The notes beneath the pieces are model-generated. The model was not told the DNA's origin. It ran no database searches and saw only the letters and a list, made by a program, of their open reading frames with translations. From contig JACRDP010000004.1 of the NCBI GenBank assembly GCA_016212855.1, forward strand, positions 49,589 through 113,588: a stretch of DNA of 64,000 nucleotides, written 5' to 3'. This DNA comes from Elusimicrobiota bacterium. GTDB taxonomy: Bacteria; Elusimicrobiota; Elusimicrobia; UBA1565; UBA9628. How positions within the stretch are numbered: the stretch's first letter is position 1; each line of letters begins with the position of its first letter. Position numbers and translations under genes: made by a program. Shown here piece by piece: positions 6,699 through 14,853 of this stretch.

Positions 6699-8405
6699 TT
6701 AGCGCCGGCCGTGCTTGCGGCCGCCGCCCTGATGCTTCTGCATCCGCGCCCACTCGTCCGCGTCCATGGGCTCCTGGTTATACAGGTCGGGGTTTTCGCC
6801 GGGGTGGCTGTTCACGAAGATGAAGGAGACGGGGAAGCCGAACTCTTTGCTGAGGGCCGGGCCGGCCGTCTTCAGATACTCCAGCAGTTCCCCCTGACGC
6901 GGGTCCTTCCAGACGAGAATTCCCTTCTTGGCGGCGCGACGATCGGAGCCGCCCACGTCGACGGAGAAGATCACCTTCAGCGGGGCGCCGAGGCTTTTCT
7001 CGATGAGAGCGCGGTTCTCGCGGTAGATGCGCAGCTTGTAGAGGAAGGTCTCCTCCATCGTCTTCATAATCGGCATCCACACGCGCGTGGACTTGTCTTC
7101 CCAGAGCGTGACCTCGCCGTCGCGGCCGACGGTAACGGCGTCGAACTCGGTCTTGTACTCCTCGATGATCCGGCCGTCGGGCATGACCTTCGGGCCGAAG
7201 AAGTCGCGACCGGCCTGGGTGATCTTGAGGCCCATCCCCAGACGGATCTTGTGCGAGTTGAGCTCGTGGCCGACGCCGACCGTGCGGCTGTAGGTCACGC
7301 CGTCCAGGATGCCCATGAGGCCGTCGGGCTGGTCGCGAAACTTCTCCACCATGCGGTTGTACTCGGCGCGCAGCACGGAGGACTCGAGCTTGGGCTCGGT
7401 GACGAAGTTGAAGATGAAACGGCCGCCCGTCTCGGCGCTGATTTTATCGGCCTTGACGCGCAGGGCGTCCTCGATCTGCTTATAGCCCTGAGTGACGAAG
7501 GTGAGTTCGACCTGCTTGAAACGGGTCTGGTATTCCGTCTCGGCCAGTCCGCCGGCGGCGAAGTCCTGCTTGGCCTGGTCGAGGTACTTGCTGGCGCGGC
7601 GGATGCCCTCGCCGATCTCGGAGTCTTCGTTGCCGCGGCCGGGGTGGAAGTACACGCGGTGCGTGTGCACCGCAATCGCCGAGCCGTCGGCGTCGGTGAG
7701 GATCGCGTCGAGCCAGTTGCGCGTTCCTTCGAGGTGGACGCTCGAGGCCTCGAGCTGGCGGCTGGTCGCGGCCTTCTCGGCGGCGACGAGCTTCACGCGC
7801 CCCTCGTCGTAGGCGTCGTCCATCACGTCCGTCACGTCGGCCACGTCGATGACCGGCGAGAGCTCGGCGACCATATTCTCGATCCACCGCGATTGCTCGG
7901 CGACGCGGCCGGCGACGTACACGCCGTCGGCGTTCTTGGTGAAGCTCTTGGGGCCCTGGCCGCGCTCGGACGCGGCGACCGGAGCGGCGGCGCGTTGGCG
8001 GCCGCCGTCGAAGAACTCGCGGCCGTTGCCGCGGTCGTCGCGATCGCGCTTGGACGCGGCGGAAAGATTGAGGGCTTCGAGCGCCGGAGCGACTTTTTCC
8101 GCGGGCGTGACGGGCTTGGCCGCGTCGGGAATCGCGGCCGTGGGCGCGACGGCGACCGCGAACGCGGACGGGACGGCGAGCGCCGGCGAGGGAAGGACCG
8201 CGAGCGACGGCGTCAGAGAGAGCATCGGCGACAGCGAGAGGCCGGGCGTGATGCCCGGAGCGCCCGGCATGGCGCCGGGGACGGCAAGTCCGCCGCCGAG
8301 CGACGGCGTCAAGGTGACGCGGGGAACCGAGACGTTCTGGGCGAAGGCGGGGAAGGACAGTCCGGCCAACAGCAAGGACAGGAGGACCCGAGGAGTTCGG
8401 TTCAT
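6699..8405 (-). CDS. Secreted protein with Ala/Pro-rich leader and nuclease-like motif
   Basis: 568 residues from the ATG at 8405, chosen because it begins a signal peptide (MNRTPRVLLSLLLAGLSFPA) and TACCTT lies six bases upstream. Residues 25-110 are a Leu/Pro/Ala/Ser leader like those of the proteins at 1259 and 47342. The remaining 400 residues are mixed alpha/beta and unrecognised. Around residues 420-438 the sequence EFDAVTVGRDGEVTLWEDKS has the D-x(n)-ExK layout of PD-(D/E)xK nuclease cores, followed by a helix; that is a motif-level suggestion only. The C-terminus is Gly/Arg/His-rich. It ends 3 bases from the convergent DUF3106-like gene. Confidence 0.75.
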   Translation of the reverse strand: MNRTPRVLLSLLLAGLSFPAFAQNVSVPRVTLTPSLGGGLAVPGAMPGAPGITPGLSLSPMLSLTPSLAVLPSPALAVPSAFAVAVAPTAAIPDAAKPVTPAEKVAPALEALNLSAASKRDRDDRGNGREFFDGGRQRAAAPVAASERGQGPKSFTKNADGVYVAGRVAEQSRWIENMVAELSPVIDVADVTDVMDDAYDEGRVKLVAAEKAATSRQLEASSVHLEGTRNWLDAILTDADGSAIAVHTHRVYFHPGRGNEDSEIGEGIRRASKYLDQAKQDFAAGGLAETEYQTRFKQVELTFVTQGYKQIEDALRVKADKISAETGGRFIFNFVTEPKLESSVLRAEYNRMVEKFRDQPDGLMGILDGVTYSRTVGVGHELNSHKIRLGMGLKITQAGRDFFGPKVMPDGRIIEEYKTEFDAVTVGRDGEVTLWEDKSTRVWMPIMKTMEETFLYKLRIYRENRALIEKSLGAPLKVIFSVDVGGSDRRAAKKGILVWKDPRQGELLEYLKTAGPALSKEFGFPVSFIFVNSHPGENPDLYNQEPMDADEWARMQKHQGGGRKHGRR

Positions 8406-8480
8406 ATAGGAAAGGTAGCAGGACCGCGAGACTTTTCGTTGGGCCAAAAGGGCCGCGGGCCGACGACAAGAGGCCTACCT

Positions 8481-8540
8481 CGGACCTCTCTCTTTTTGGT
8501 TCTTTGCTTTAAAGCAAAGAACCAATAGAGCGAAGGTCCG
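8481..8540. repeat. 60-bp inverted repeat with perfect 30-bp palindrome core
   Basis: The core 8496-8525 is a perfect palindrome with no loop: TTGGTTCTTTGCTTT followed by its exact reverse complement. Outer arms CGGACCT (8481-8487) and AGGTCCG (8534-8540) are also complementary and symmetric about the same centre (8510.5). It lies between divergent genes, 6 bases before the TTGACC -35 of the right-hand gene. It may be an operator, a cruciform-forming site or the remnant of a small mobile element. Confidence 0.75.
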
Positions 8541-8545
8541 GCGCC

Positions 8546-8574
8546 TTGACCAATCGACGGTCAGGGGATACGCT
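8546..8574 (+). promoter_or_regulatory. Sigma-70-type promoter
   Basis: TTGACC at 8546-8551 and TACGCT at 8569-8574 are separated by 17 bases. The -10 element lies 6 bases before the ATG at 8581, so the transcript should begin at or within a base or two of the start codon. Confidence 0.7.
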
Positions 8575-8580
8575 AATGGC

Positions 8581-9030
8581 ATGAGAGCCCTTTTATTGGC
8601 GGCGATCGCGGCGGCGGGGGCGTGCGGCTACGTGAGCTTCGGCCGCAAGGTCGGCGACGACGAGCTGCGCCTGCGCTCGAGCGTGCGCGCCTACTACGAC
8701 GAAGTCGTCCTGGCCTTCGCCGCGGGTAACGCCGACTCGCTGACTTTGCTGTTCGAAGCGTCGATCACCAAGCCGATGACCCACGACCAGATCCAGGCCT
8801 GGGGCGTGAAGTTCTTCAAGGAGAACGGCCCGGCGTCGTTCAAGATCGACCGCGTCGAGTACGAACGTCTCGGCTACGAGAACGCGGTCGTATTGCTCAC
8901 GTACCACGTGGAGACGAAAAGCGGCAAGGGAAACTTCGGCGGGACCGAGCGCGACACGTTGACCAAGCGCGGGAAGCGCTGGGTCATCACCGAGTGGGAG
9001 AAGGCCGAGGCGCCGAAAGGCGCTCCTTGA
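8581..9030 (+). CDS. Putative lipoprotein with NTF2-like domain
   Basis: 149 residues. The N-terminus MRALLLAAIAAAGAC ends in a lipobox (AGAC), giving Cys15 as the lipidation site. The rest has the helix-then-strand order of small NTF2/SnoaL-like folds: RAYYDEVVLAFAAGNADSL, then FKIDRVEYERLGYENAVVLLTYHVETK and a final KRGKRWVITEWEKAE strand. No catalytic residues can be assigned. Its 3' end overlaps the convergent ATP-grasp gene by 44 bases. A clear TTGACC-N17-TACGCT promoter precedes it and implies a leaderless message. Confidence 0.8.
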   Translation: MRALLLAAIAAAGACGYVSFGRKVGDDELRLRSSVRAYYDEVVLAFAAGNADSLTLLFEASITKPMTHDQIQAWGVKFFKENGPASFKIDRVEYERLGYENAVVLLTYHVETKSGKGNFGGTERDTLTKRGKRWVITEWEKAEAPKGAP

Positions 9031-9877
9031 CCGCGAGCGCCAGGCGCCGCGCGGCGCCCGGGGCGTGGGCGAGGTACAGCGAAGGCTCGATGAGCTCGAG
9101 CTCGACGACGAGAAGCTCCCGGCCGCGCCGCACGCCGTCCACGCGCGCGTAAAGCCACGGACCCGGCCCGGCGATCGCCGCCTCGCGCGCCTGCGCGAGC
9201 AGTTCCGGAGGCGGCTCGCGGCGGACCGTGCCGCCTCCGTGCTCCTCCTGGACGCGGAAGTCGCCGGCGCGGGGCGTCTTGAGCACGGCGTGGGAGAACT
9301 CTCCGCCGAGAAAAATGAAGGACCACTCCCCTTCGGCGGCGATCTCGGGAAGATAGGGCTGGACCATGGCGCCGGAGTGGGCGAGTACCTCGTCGAGCGC
9401 GATTTGGCCGGCGGGGTCCCCGCGCCGGACGCGGCTGGTGCGGTAGGCTCCGGCGGAAACGACCGGCTTGACCACCGCCTCGTCCCAGCCGCGCGAGTCC
9501 AGCAGCGCGTCGAGATTCGCGGAAGAGCCCGCCGAAACCCAAAGCGTCGGCGCGACCGCCACGCCCGCGGCCTCGAGCGCTTTGAGATAAGACTTGTCGG
9601 CGTTGGCGCGCAGCACCGCCGCCGGATTCCAAAGAACGGCGCCCGAAATCTCCAGCCGCGTCAACCAGGACGCGAAGGCGGCCGGCTTCAAATGATAGTC
9701 CCAGGCCGAGCGGATCAGGACCAAATCGTAGCCGGACCAGGCTTTTGAGGGGTCATCCCAGACCGCCGGTTGAGCGTCGATTCCAAGGCCGGCGAGCTCG
9801 CCCAAAAGGGGCCGATCGTCGTCGGTAAGTTCTCTTATAGAGGCGCAAGTGACGAGCGCGACGCGCGGTGGGGCCAC
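8987..9877 (-). CDS. ATP-grasp domain enzyme, glutathione-synthetase/RimK-like
   Basis: 296 residues from the GTG at 9877, supported by TAAGAT seven bases upstream; longer frames would run into the promoter of the divergent gene. The N-terminal pre-ATP-grasp part (RVALVTCASIRELTDDD, SAWDY) resembles prokaryotic glutathione-synthetase-like proteins. NADKSYLKALEAAGVAVAPTLWV and AVVKPVVSAGAYRT give the ATP-binding lysines, and VRRGRELLVVELELIEPSLYL holds the acidic metal-binding residues with the final E-x-x-EPSLY motif. It should form a carboxylate-amine bond with ATP; the substrate is unknown. Confidence 0.85.
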   Translation of the reverse strand: MAPPRVALVTCASIRELTDDDRPLLGELAGLGIDAQPAVWDDPSKAWSGYDLVLIRSAWDYHLKPAAFASWLTRLEISGAVLWNPAAVLRANADKSYLKALEAAGVAVAPTLWVSAGSSANLDALLDSRGWDEAVVKPVVSAGAYRTSRVRRGDPAGQIALDEVLAHSGAMVQPYLPEIAAEGEWSFIFLGGEFSHAVLKTPRAGDFRVQEEHGGGTVRREPPPELLAQAREAAIAGPGPWLYARVDGVRRGRELLVVELELIEPSLYLAHAPGAARRLALAVKERLSAPRPSPTR

Positions 9878-9935
9878 GACTTCGATCTTATAATAGGAAA
9901 TGACGCCGTAACACCAATATTTTACATTTCCGTTG

Positions 9936-11729
9936 GTGCGATTCTTTGCGCATGACGGCACGACCACGCACGGCCCCTTGGGGGTCGACGATCTATTGAA
10001 GCTTCCGGGCTTCGATGGGGACACCCTCGTCTGCCCGGTGGGCTCCGCGGACAGCGCGGACTGGAAACCGGCCCTCGCCTATCCGCCCTTTAAGAAGGCG
10101 CTTCTCGAAGCTCCGGCCGCGGTCTCCGCGCGCGCGCCCGAGCCCACAGGGCCTTCTTTGCCCTCCATGCCGCCGATGCCGTCTTTCCCCCCGGCCGCCA
10201 CTTTGCCCGTGCCCTCCGCGTTTCCGCTGCCTTTGCCCGAAGCGCCCGCGCCGGCGGCAAGGACCATCGCCTGTCCCAGCTGCGCTCACGCGAACCTCGA
10301 AGAGGCCAAATTCTGCAACGCCTGCGGCGCGCGCATGGACGGCGCGCCCGCGCCGGCCGCGAAAATAGAACCGGTCCCGGCCCCCGCCGCGGTTCTGCCG
10401 CCCGCGACATTCTCGCCGCCCGCGGCGGCCGAGCCCGATCCGTTCGCCCATCTCGACCCGATGCTGTCCTATCCGGCCGAGCCGGCGCCCATGTCATTTT
10501 CCGAACCGCCGCGCCGTCCTCTGCAGCCCGGGAAAATGGGACAACTCGGCGCGCTCGAGGAGGAAGCTCCCGCGCCGGCTCCGGCGCCGGCTCTCGCTCC
10601 CGAGCCCGCAGCCGAGACAGCGCCCGCGTGGAAGCGCCCGGCCGTGCTCGCCGCCTTCGTGGGCGCGGCGGTGCTCGTCGGCGGCGCGGCGTACGTCGTG
10701 CTGCGCAAGCCGGCGCTCCCTCCGGATACCACGGTCGCCGAGCTGAATCCGTCGGCGACGCCGATGCCGACCGCCGAGCCCGCGCCCGCGCCGCCGCCGC
10801 CCGTGGTCTTCAACACGGCGCCGCCGCCCGCGCCGCCGCCGATCCGCGCGCCGAAGTCGAAGAAGAAGGCCAAGACGAAGACTCCTCAGCTCGGAGCGCC
10901 GATGTCGTTCGACGCTCCGGCCCTGAGCGCCAAGCCCAAGCGCGCGCGCAAGCCGCGCCCGGCCCGCGTCGCGCCCCCGCCCGAATCCGAGACGGCGCCG
11001 GGCGACGACACCATGATCGAAAGCCGCGCCGAGGAGCCTAAATCCGCGCCGAGGAAGAAACGCGGAAAGAAAGCCGCGGCCGCCGGCGGCGAAGACCCCT
11101 TGCTCGAATCCTTGCTCGCCGACGCGACCCAGCCCTCGGGCAAACCCGCCGAGGAAGCCGCGTCGCAGCCCGGCCCCGAACCCGCCGCGGAACCCGAGCG
11201 CTCCGCTCCGAAGATCGGCCAGCGCCCGTCCGGGAACCCGGGCAAGTTCTCCTTACCCGGACTCGAGCGCCCGGTCAGCGCCAGCGACCGCGCGCCGCAG
11301 CCCGCGGCGGAGGAAGCGCCCGCCGCGCTCGCCGAGCCCGGCAAGCCCGCGCCTCCCCCCGGCATCGAGGACGAGCCCGCCAAGCCCGCCGGAAGCGACG
11401 ACCTGGCTCTCGTGCAAGTTCACGAACAGTTCGATTTCTGCGCCCAGCTCCTGGCGCAGGGCGCCTACGGCGACCACTACGACACCTGCCTGTGCAAGGA
11501 CGCCCGCGACGCCGCACCCTACCGCGGCCGCCGCGGCTTCTACGTGTCGGCCAAGAAGAAGGACTCGAGCGCGGGCAAGCTCGACACGTCGGCGAAGATC
11601 CTCTCCTCGAAGCTCGAGGGCGGCTCGGCGGTCGTGAAGGCGCGCTGGAAGAACGGCGGCGCCGACCGCGGCCACGACGTGTCGCAAACCTGGAAGCTCG
11701 AAGACGGCCTCTGGTGCCAGGCGCCCTGA
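9936..11729 (+). CDS. GYF_2-like and zinc-ribbon membrane protein
   Basis: 597 residues from the GTG at 9936 (TACATT 7 bases upstream; a TTG at 9933 is also possible). Order of parts: a GYF_2-like domain (residues 1-55, VRFFAHDGTTTHGPLGVDDL), Pro/Ala linker, a zinc ribbon (CPSC at about 112 and CNAC at about 130), linker, one membrane segment near 235 (VLAAFVGAAVLVGGAAYVVL), about 230 disordered residues with Lys/Pro/Glu, and a C-terminal globular domain of about 110 residues with four Cys (DFCAQLL, DTCLCKD, LWCQAP). The architecture suggests a membrane-anchored sensor or scaffold with a periplasmic C-domain. Function unknown. Confidence 0.8.
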   Translation: MRFFAHDGTTTHGPLGVDDLLKLPGFDGDTLVCPVGSADSADWKPALAYPPFKKALLEAPAAVSARAPEPTGPSLPSMPPMPSFPPAATLPVPSAFPLPLPEAPAPAARTIACPSCAHANLEEAKFCNACGARMDGAPAPAAKIEPVPAPAAVLPPATFSPPAAAEPDPFAHLDPMLSYPAEPAPMSFSEPPRRPLQPGKMGQLGALEEEAPAPAPAPALAPEPAAETAPAWKRPAVLAAFVGAAVLVGGAAYVVLRKPALPPDTTVAELNPSATPMPTAEPAPAPPPPVVFNTAPPPAPPPIRAPKSKKKAKTKTPQLGAPMSFDAPALSAKPKRARKPRPARVAPPPESETAPGDDTMIESRAEEPKSAPRKKRGKKAAAAGGEDPLLESLLADATQPSGKPAEEAASQPGPEPAAEPERSAPKIGQRPSGNPGKFSLPGLERPVSASDRAPQPAAEEAPAALAEPGKPAPPPGIEDEPAKPAGSDDLALVQVHEQFDFCAQLLAQGAYGDHYDTCLCKDARDAAPYRGRRGFYVSAKKKDSSAGKLDTSAKILSSKLEGGSAVVKARWKNGGADRGHDVSQTWKLEDGLWCQAP

Positions 11730-11754
11730 GCGCCGGCGTTCCCCTGACATAGGC

Positions 11755-11878
11755 GGGGCCGGAGACACCAACCTCGTCGGGAACGCGCGGCATTGAGCCG
11801 CGCTCGGCGATTGGCCGCGCAGCAAGTGAACGGGGCGCGGCCAATCGACGTCCCGCCGAGGTTGGTGTCTCCGGCCCC
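11755..11878 (-). other. Structured element, copy 1 (three-way-junction fold)
   Basis: An outer stem pairs 11755-11782 with 11851-11878: 22 perfect base pairs, one mismatch, then five more pairs. Inside are two hairpins: 11785-11803 (7-bp stem, loop ATTGA) and 11808-11847 (13-bp stem, 14-base loop). The block 11778-11807, read on the minus strand, matches 14781-14810 at 25 of 30 positions. It lies between two convergent genes, so it could also stop transcription, but its second copy is not so placed. See the finding on the pair. Confidence 0.75.
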
Positions 11879-11902
11879 CTTAAATCAGGTGATCGCCGCG
11901 AC

Positions 11903-14614
11903 TCAGTCTATCGGGTCAGGGCCGAGGGAGCCCCGCCGGGCTCTAGCCATATGAGTAGGGCCGGCGAGCGATGTTTTTAAGGCGGCGGCGTCGCCCACGA
12001 CGACGGTGACCATTTTAGCCGCGTCCAGGCGCGAGCGGACGGCGGCAAGCGCCGAGGCGGGAGTGGCCTCGGCCAGGCGCGGCTCGTACTGCGCGATGGT
12101 CTCGCGCGGATCGCGCCCGCTCTCGGCGACGGAGGCGATGTAGCCGGTCACGCGGTCGAGCGAGGACAGGCGCATCAGGAACAGCCCGCGCAGGTGCCGG
12201 CGCGAGTTGTCGAGAGCGGCCTGCGGAATCTCCTTCGCGCACAGCTCGCGGACCTCGGCGCGGATTTCCTCGAGCGCGGGGCGAGCGACCTCGGTGCGGC
12301 AGTCGGCCGAGGCCGACCAGACGAGTCCGCGCGAGTACAGCTCGATCGAGGAGTAGGAGCCGTAGGTATAGCCGCGCTTGGTGCGCAGGTTCTCGAACAG
12401 GCGCGAGTTCGCCGTGCCGCCGAGGACGTGATTGGCCAGGACCAAAGACATATAATCCGGATCCTTGGGTCCGGCCTCCGCGGTCGAGGCGAGGACGAGG
12501 CTCGCCTGCGCGGAGCCGGGGCGGTCGACGATCACCGTGCGCGCGGCGCCGGCCGGGGGAAGCCGCGGCGGCTCCGGCGCGGCGTCGCCGGCCTTCCAGC
12601 CCGAGAGCGAGCGTTCGAGCAGCTTCACCGCTTCGGCCGGGTCGATGTCGCCGGCGAGGACCAGGTGCCCGCCGCCCGGCCGCAGGCGGGCGGCGTGGAA
12701 GGCGCGCATGCGCGCCGAATCGACCGCGCCGATCTTCTTCTCGTCGGCCGCGCCCCGCCCGTACGGATGGCCCGGAAACAGTTCGGCTCTCAACCTCTCT
12801 TCCGACAGAAAGTGCGGCTGGGCGCGACGCGCGATCAGGTCCTCGAGCGCGTTCTCGCGCCACAGCTCGACCTCTTCTTCCGGATACGAAGCGGCCGTCA
12901 AGGTTTTCGCCAGCTGTCCGAAGAAGGGTTCCAAGTTGCGCGACAGGCCCGAGGCCGAGAGCTTGAGCCACTCCGATTCGCACGAGGCGCCGAGCGACCA
13001 GCCCAAAGAAGTGTAGGCGCGCGCCACGGCGGCGGCGTCCTCGCCCGCGCGGCCTTTGAGCAGAAGTTCCTCGGAGGCCTGCGCGAGTCCCTCCTGGCCG
13101 GCGGCTTCCTGAATACGGCCGGCGCGAAGAGCCAGGCGCGCCTCGACGAGGGGCAGGCGCGCGTCGCGGGCAAGCCAGACGGTGAGGCCGTTGGACAGGA
13201 TGTGCTTGGAAATCTCCGGCGCGCGCGCGAAGCGGGCCGGGCCCGGAGGCGGCGGCGACAGCCCCGGTCCGCGCGGCGTCTCCGCCGGCGTCTGCGGAAC
13301 GGCGGGCTCGGGCTGGGGCTCGACGGGCTTGCCCGGCTCGACTTGGAGCACGACGCGTCCGCTCGAGCGCATCCAGCGGCGCGCGGCGCGCACGCAGTCG
13401 CGGCGATTCACCTTCAGCAGCGCGTCCAGGTCCTTCCAGAAGCCGGAGGGATCGCCGACGAGGGCGACGTAAGAGCTCAAGGTCTGGGCGCGATCCCCCA
13501 ATGATTGCTGGCCCTCGAGCCAGGACCGTTCGATTTGAGTCTTCGCGCGAGCCAACTCCTCGTCGGTGGGACCGGTCTTGTAAAAGCGCTCGAGAACCTT
13601 GTCGAGGCTCTTGGTCACGTCGGTCCGGGCCGAGCCCAGGCGGCCGGAGATGAAGAAGGCGAGCATGTCCGGCCCCCGCGCCGCGACGTGGCTCGACCAG
13701 TACGGGATGTGGCCGCCCGCGGAAACGGCGAGCCGGTCGTTCTTGACGAGCGCCTCGTGCAGCGGGCTGTCCTCGCCGCCGCCGAGCACGGTCATCAAAG
13801 CGGTCAGCGCCCACCAGTCTTTGCTGCCGCGCGCGGGGGTGTGCCAACCGACGACGGTCAGCGGCGTCTTGGCGAGATGATCGGAGACGGTCTCGGCGCG
13901 CTCGCCCTTCAGCTTCGGCTCGTCGAGCCCGAGCGGGCGCGGACGCGCGCGGCGCGGAATCGGACCGAAAAACTTTTTGACGAGTTTACGCGCCTCGACG
14001 GGCGAGACGTCGCCGGCGATGGCGAGCACGGCGTTGTTCGGGGCGTAGTGACGATCGTAGAACGCGCGCACGTCGTCGAGGGAGGCCGCGCGGATGTCGT
14101 CGGCGTCGCCGATCGTCGGGTGCGCCGTCTCCCATTTCGTGAACGCGAGCCCGCTCATCACCGCGTCGGTCGCGCGGCGGTAGGGCTGGTTCGTGTAGGT
14201 CTGGCGCAGTTCCTCAAGCACGACCTGCTTTTCGACGGCGAGCTCGCGCTCGGAGATCAAGAGGCCCCGCATGCGGTCGGCCTCGGCCCACAGCACCGAC
14301 TCGAGCGCGTTGGCGGGCACGACCTCGTGATAGGTCGTGTTCGTCTTCATCGTATAGGCGTTGTCCACGCCGCCGTGCGACTCGACCAAACGCGAGACCT
14401 CGTTCGGCGCGAGATTCTTCGTGCCCTGAAACATCAAGTGCTCGAAGAGGTGGGCGAAGCCGGCGCGCCCCTTCTCTTCGTCGAGCGAGCCGACCCGGTA
14501 CGTGATCGAGACCGCGGCCAGCGGCGCGGAGCGATCTTCTTGGACGGCCACGGTGAGCCCGTTGTCGAGTTTGAACACCGTCACCGGCAAACCGCGCGGC
14601 TTACGCTTTTTCAC
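11903..14614 (-). CDS. M16 family zinc metallopeptidase, two-domain
   Basis: 903 residues, the length of fused M16 proteins with an active and an inactive half. The zinc motif HLFEH (HxxEH) is near residue 55 (AHLFEHLMFQGT), with the downstream Glu in LAVEKQVVLEEL about 75 residues later. The second half (from about 470) repeats the fold (ILSNGLTVWLARDARLPLVEARL) without HxxEH. Such enzymes clamp and cut short peptides; no signal peptide is evident, so cytoplasmic action or an unusual export route is possible. The start is a GTG with TAGACT seven bases upstream. The gene is flanked on both sides by related structured elements. Confidence 0.92.
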   Translation of the reverse strand: MKKRKPRGLPVTVFKLDNGLTVAVQEDRSAPLAAVSITYRVGSLDEEKGRAGFAHLFEHLMFQGTKNLAPNEVSRLVESHGGVDNAYTMKTNTTYHEVVPANALESVLWAEADRMRGLLISERELAVEKQVVLEELRQTYTNQPYRRATDAVMSGLAFTKWETAHPTIGDADDIRAASLDDVRAFYDRHYAPNNAVLAIAGDVSPVEARKLVKKFFGPIPRRARPRPLGLDEPKLKGERAETVSDHLAKTPLTVVGWHTPARGSKDWWALTALMTVLGGGEDSPLHEALVKNDRLAVSAGGHIPYWSSHVAARGPDMLAFFISGRLGSARTDVTKSLDKVLERFYKTGPTDEELARAKTQIERSWLEGQQSLGDRAQTLSSYVALVGDPSGFWKDLDALLKVNRRDCVRAARRWMRSSGRVVLQVEPGKPVEPQPEPAVPQTPAETPRGPGLSPPPPGPARFARAPEISKHILSNGLTVWLARDARLPLVEARLALRAGRIQEAAGQEGLAQASEELLLKGRAGEDAAAVARAYTSLGWSLGASCESEWLKLSASGLSRNLEPFFGQLAKTLTAASYPEEEVELWRENALEDLIARRAQPHFLSEERLRAELFPGHPYGRGAADEKKIGAVDSARMRAFHAARLRPGGGHLVLAGDIDPAEAVKLLERSLSGWKAGDAAPEPPRLPPAGAARTVIVDRPGSAQASLVLASTAEAGPKDPDYMSLVLANHVLGGTANSRLFENLRTKRGYTYGSYSSIELYSRGLVWSASADCRTEVARPALEEIRAEVRELCAKEIPQAALDNSRRHLRGLFLMRLSSLDRVTGYIASVAESGRDPRETIAQYEPRLAEATPASALAAVRSRLDAAKMVTVVVGDAAALKTSLAGPTHMARARRGSLGPDPID

Positions 14615-14712
14615 CGGGGAGAGTCTATCATTCCGCGACTTGGCGCATGCGGGCCGGGGCAGGAAAACGATGGCGCCCAGAGGCGGATGCGAGACTCACT
14701 CTTCGCGTGAAA

Positions 14713-14832
14713 GGCGGGCTACCGACTGGTCCGACGGGGCGTGGGGCGAGCGATCGGGGTCGTCATTATCGCGACGCCCCCCGAGGGCGGGTCAATCCCG
14801 CCCGTCCCCGGCGGACCAGTCGGTAGCCCGCC
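14713..14832 (+). other. Structured element, copy 2 (three-way-junction fold)
   Basis: An outer stem pairs 14713-14739 with 14806-14832: 21 perfect base pairs, one mismatch, then five pairs. Inside are a 44-base imperfect hairpin (14740-14783; GGGGCG/CGCCCC and GCGAT/ATCGC stems) and a 19-base hairpin (14785-14803; 7-bp stem, loop TCAAT). The orientation is opposite to copy 1. It lies in the 239-base gap between the M16 gene start and the stop of the secreted protein upstream; the remainder of that gap holds only the M16 promoter and no gene. Confidence 0.75.
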
Positions 14833-14853
14833 GTTCCCGCGTGAGGAGGAAGT

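Noticed and set aside
11755..11878. Simple bidirectional terminator
   Set aside because: It lies between convergent genes, but the three-way fold is shared with a copy that is not between convergent genes, and neither side has a good T-tract.
11755..14832. Integron attC sites as an explanation of the two structured elements
   Set aside because: The length fits, but the RYYYAAC and GTTRRRY ends are absent, there is no integrase, and the outer stems are nearly perfect without the usual extrahelical bases.
14704..14844. CGCGTGA direct repeat on both sides of element copy 2 as a target-site duplication
   Set aside because: The two copies lie at different distances from the element ends, and copy 1 has no such repeat.
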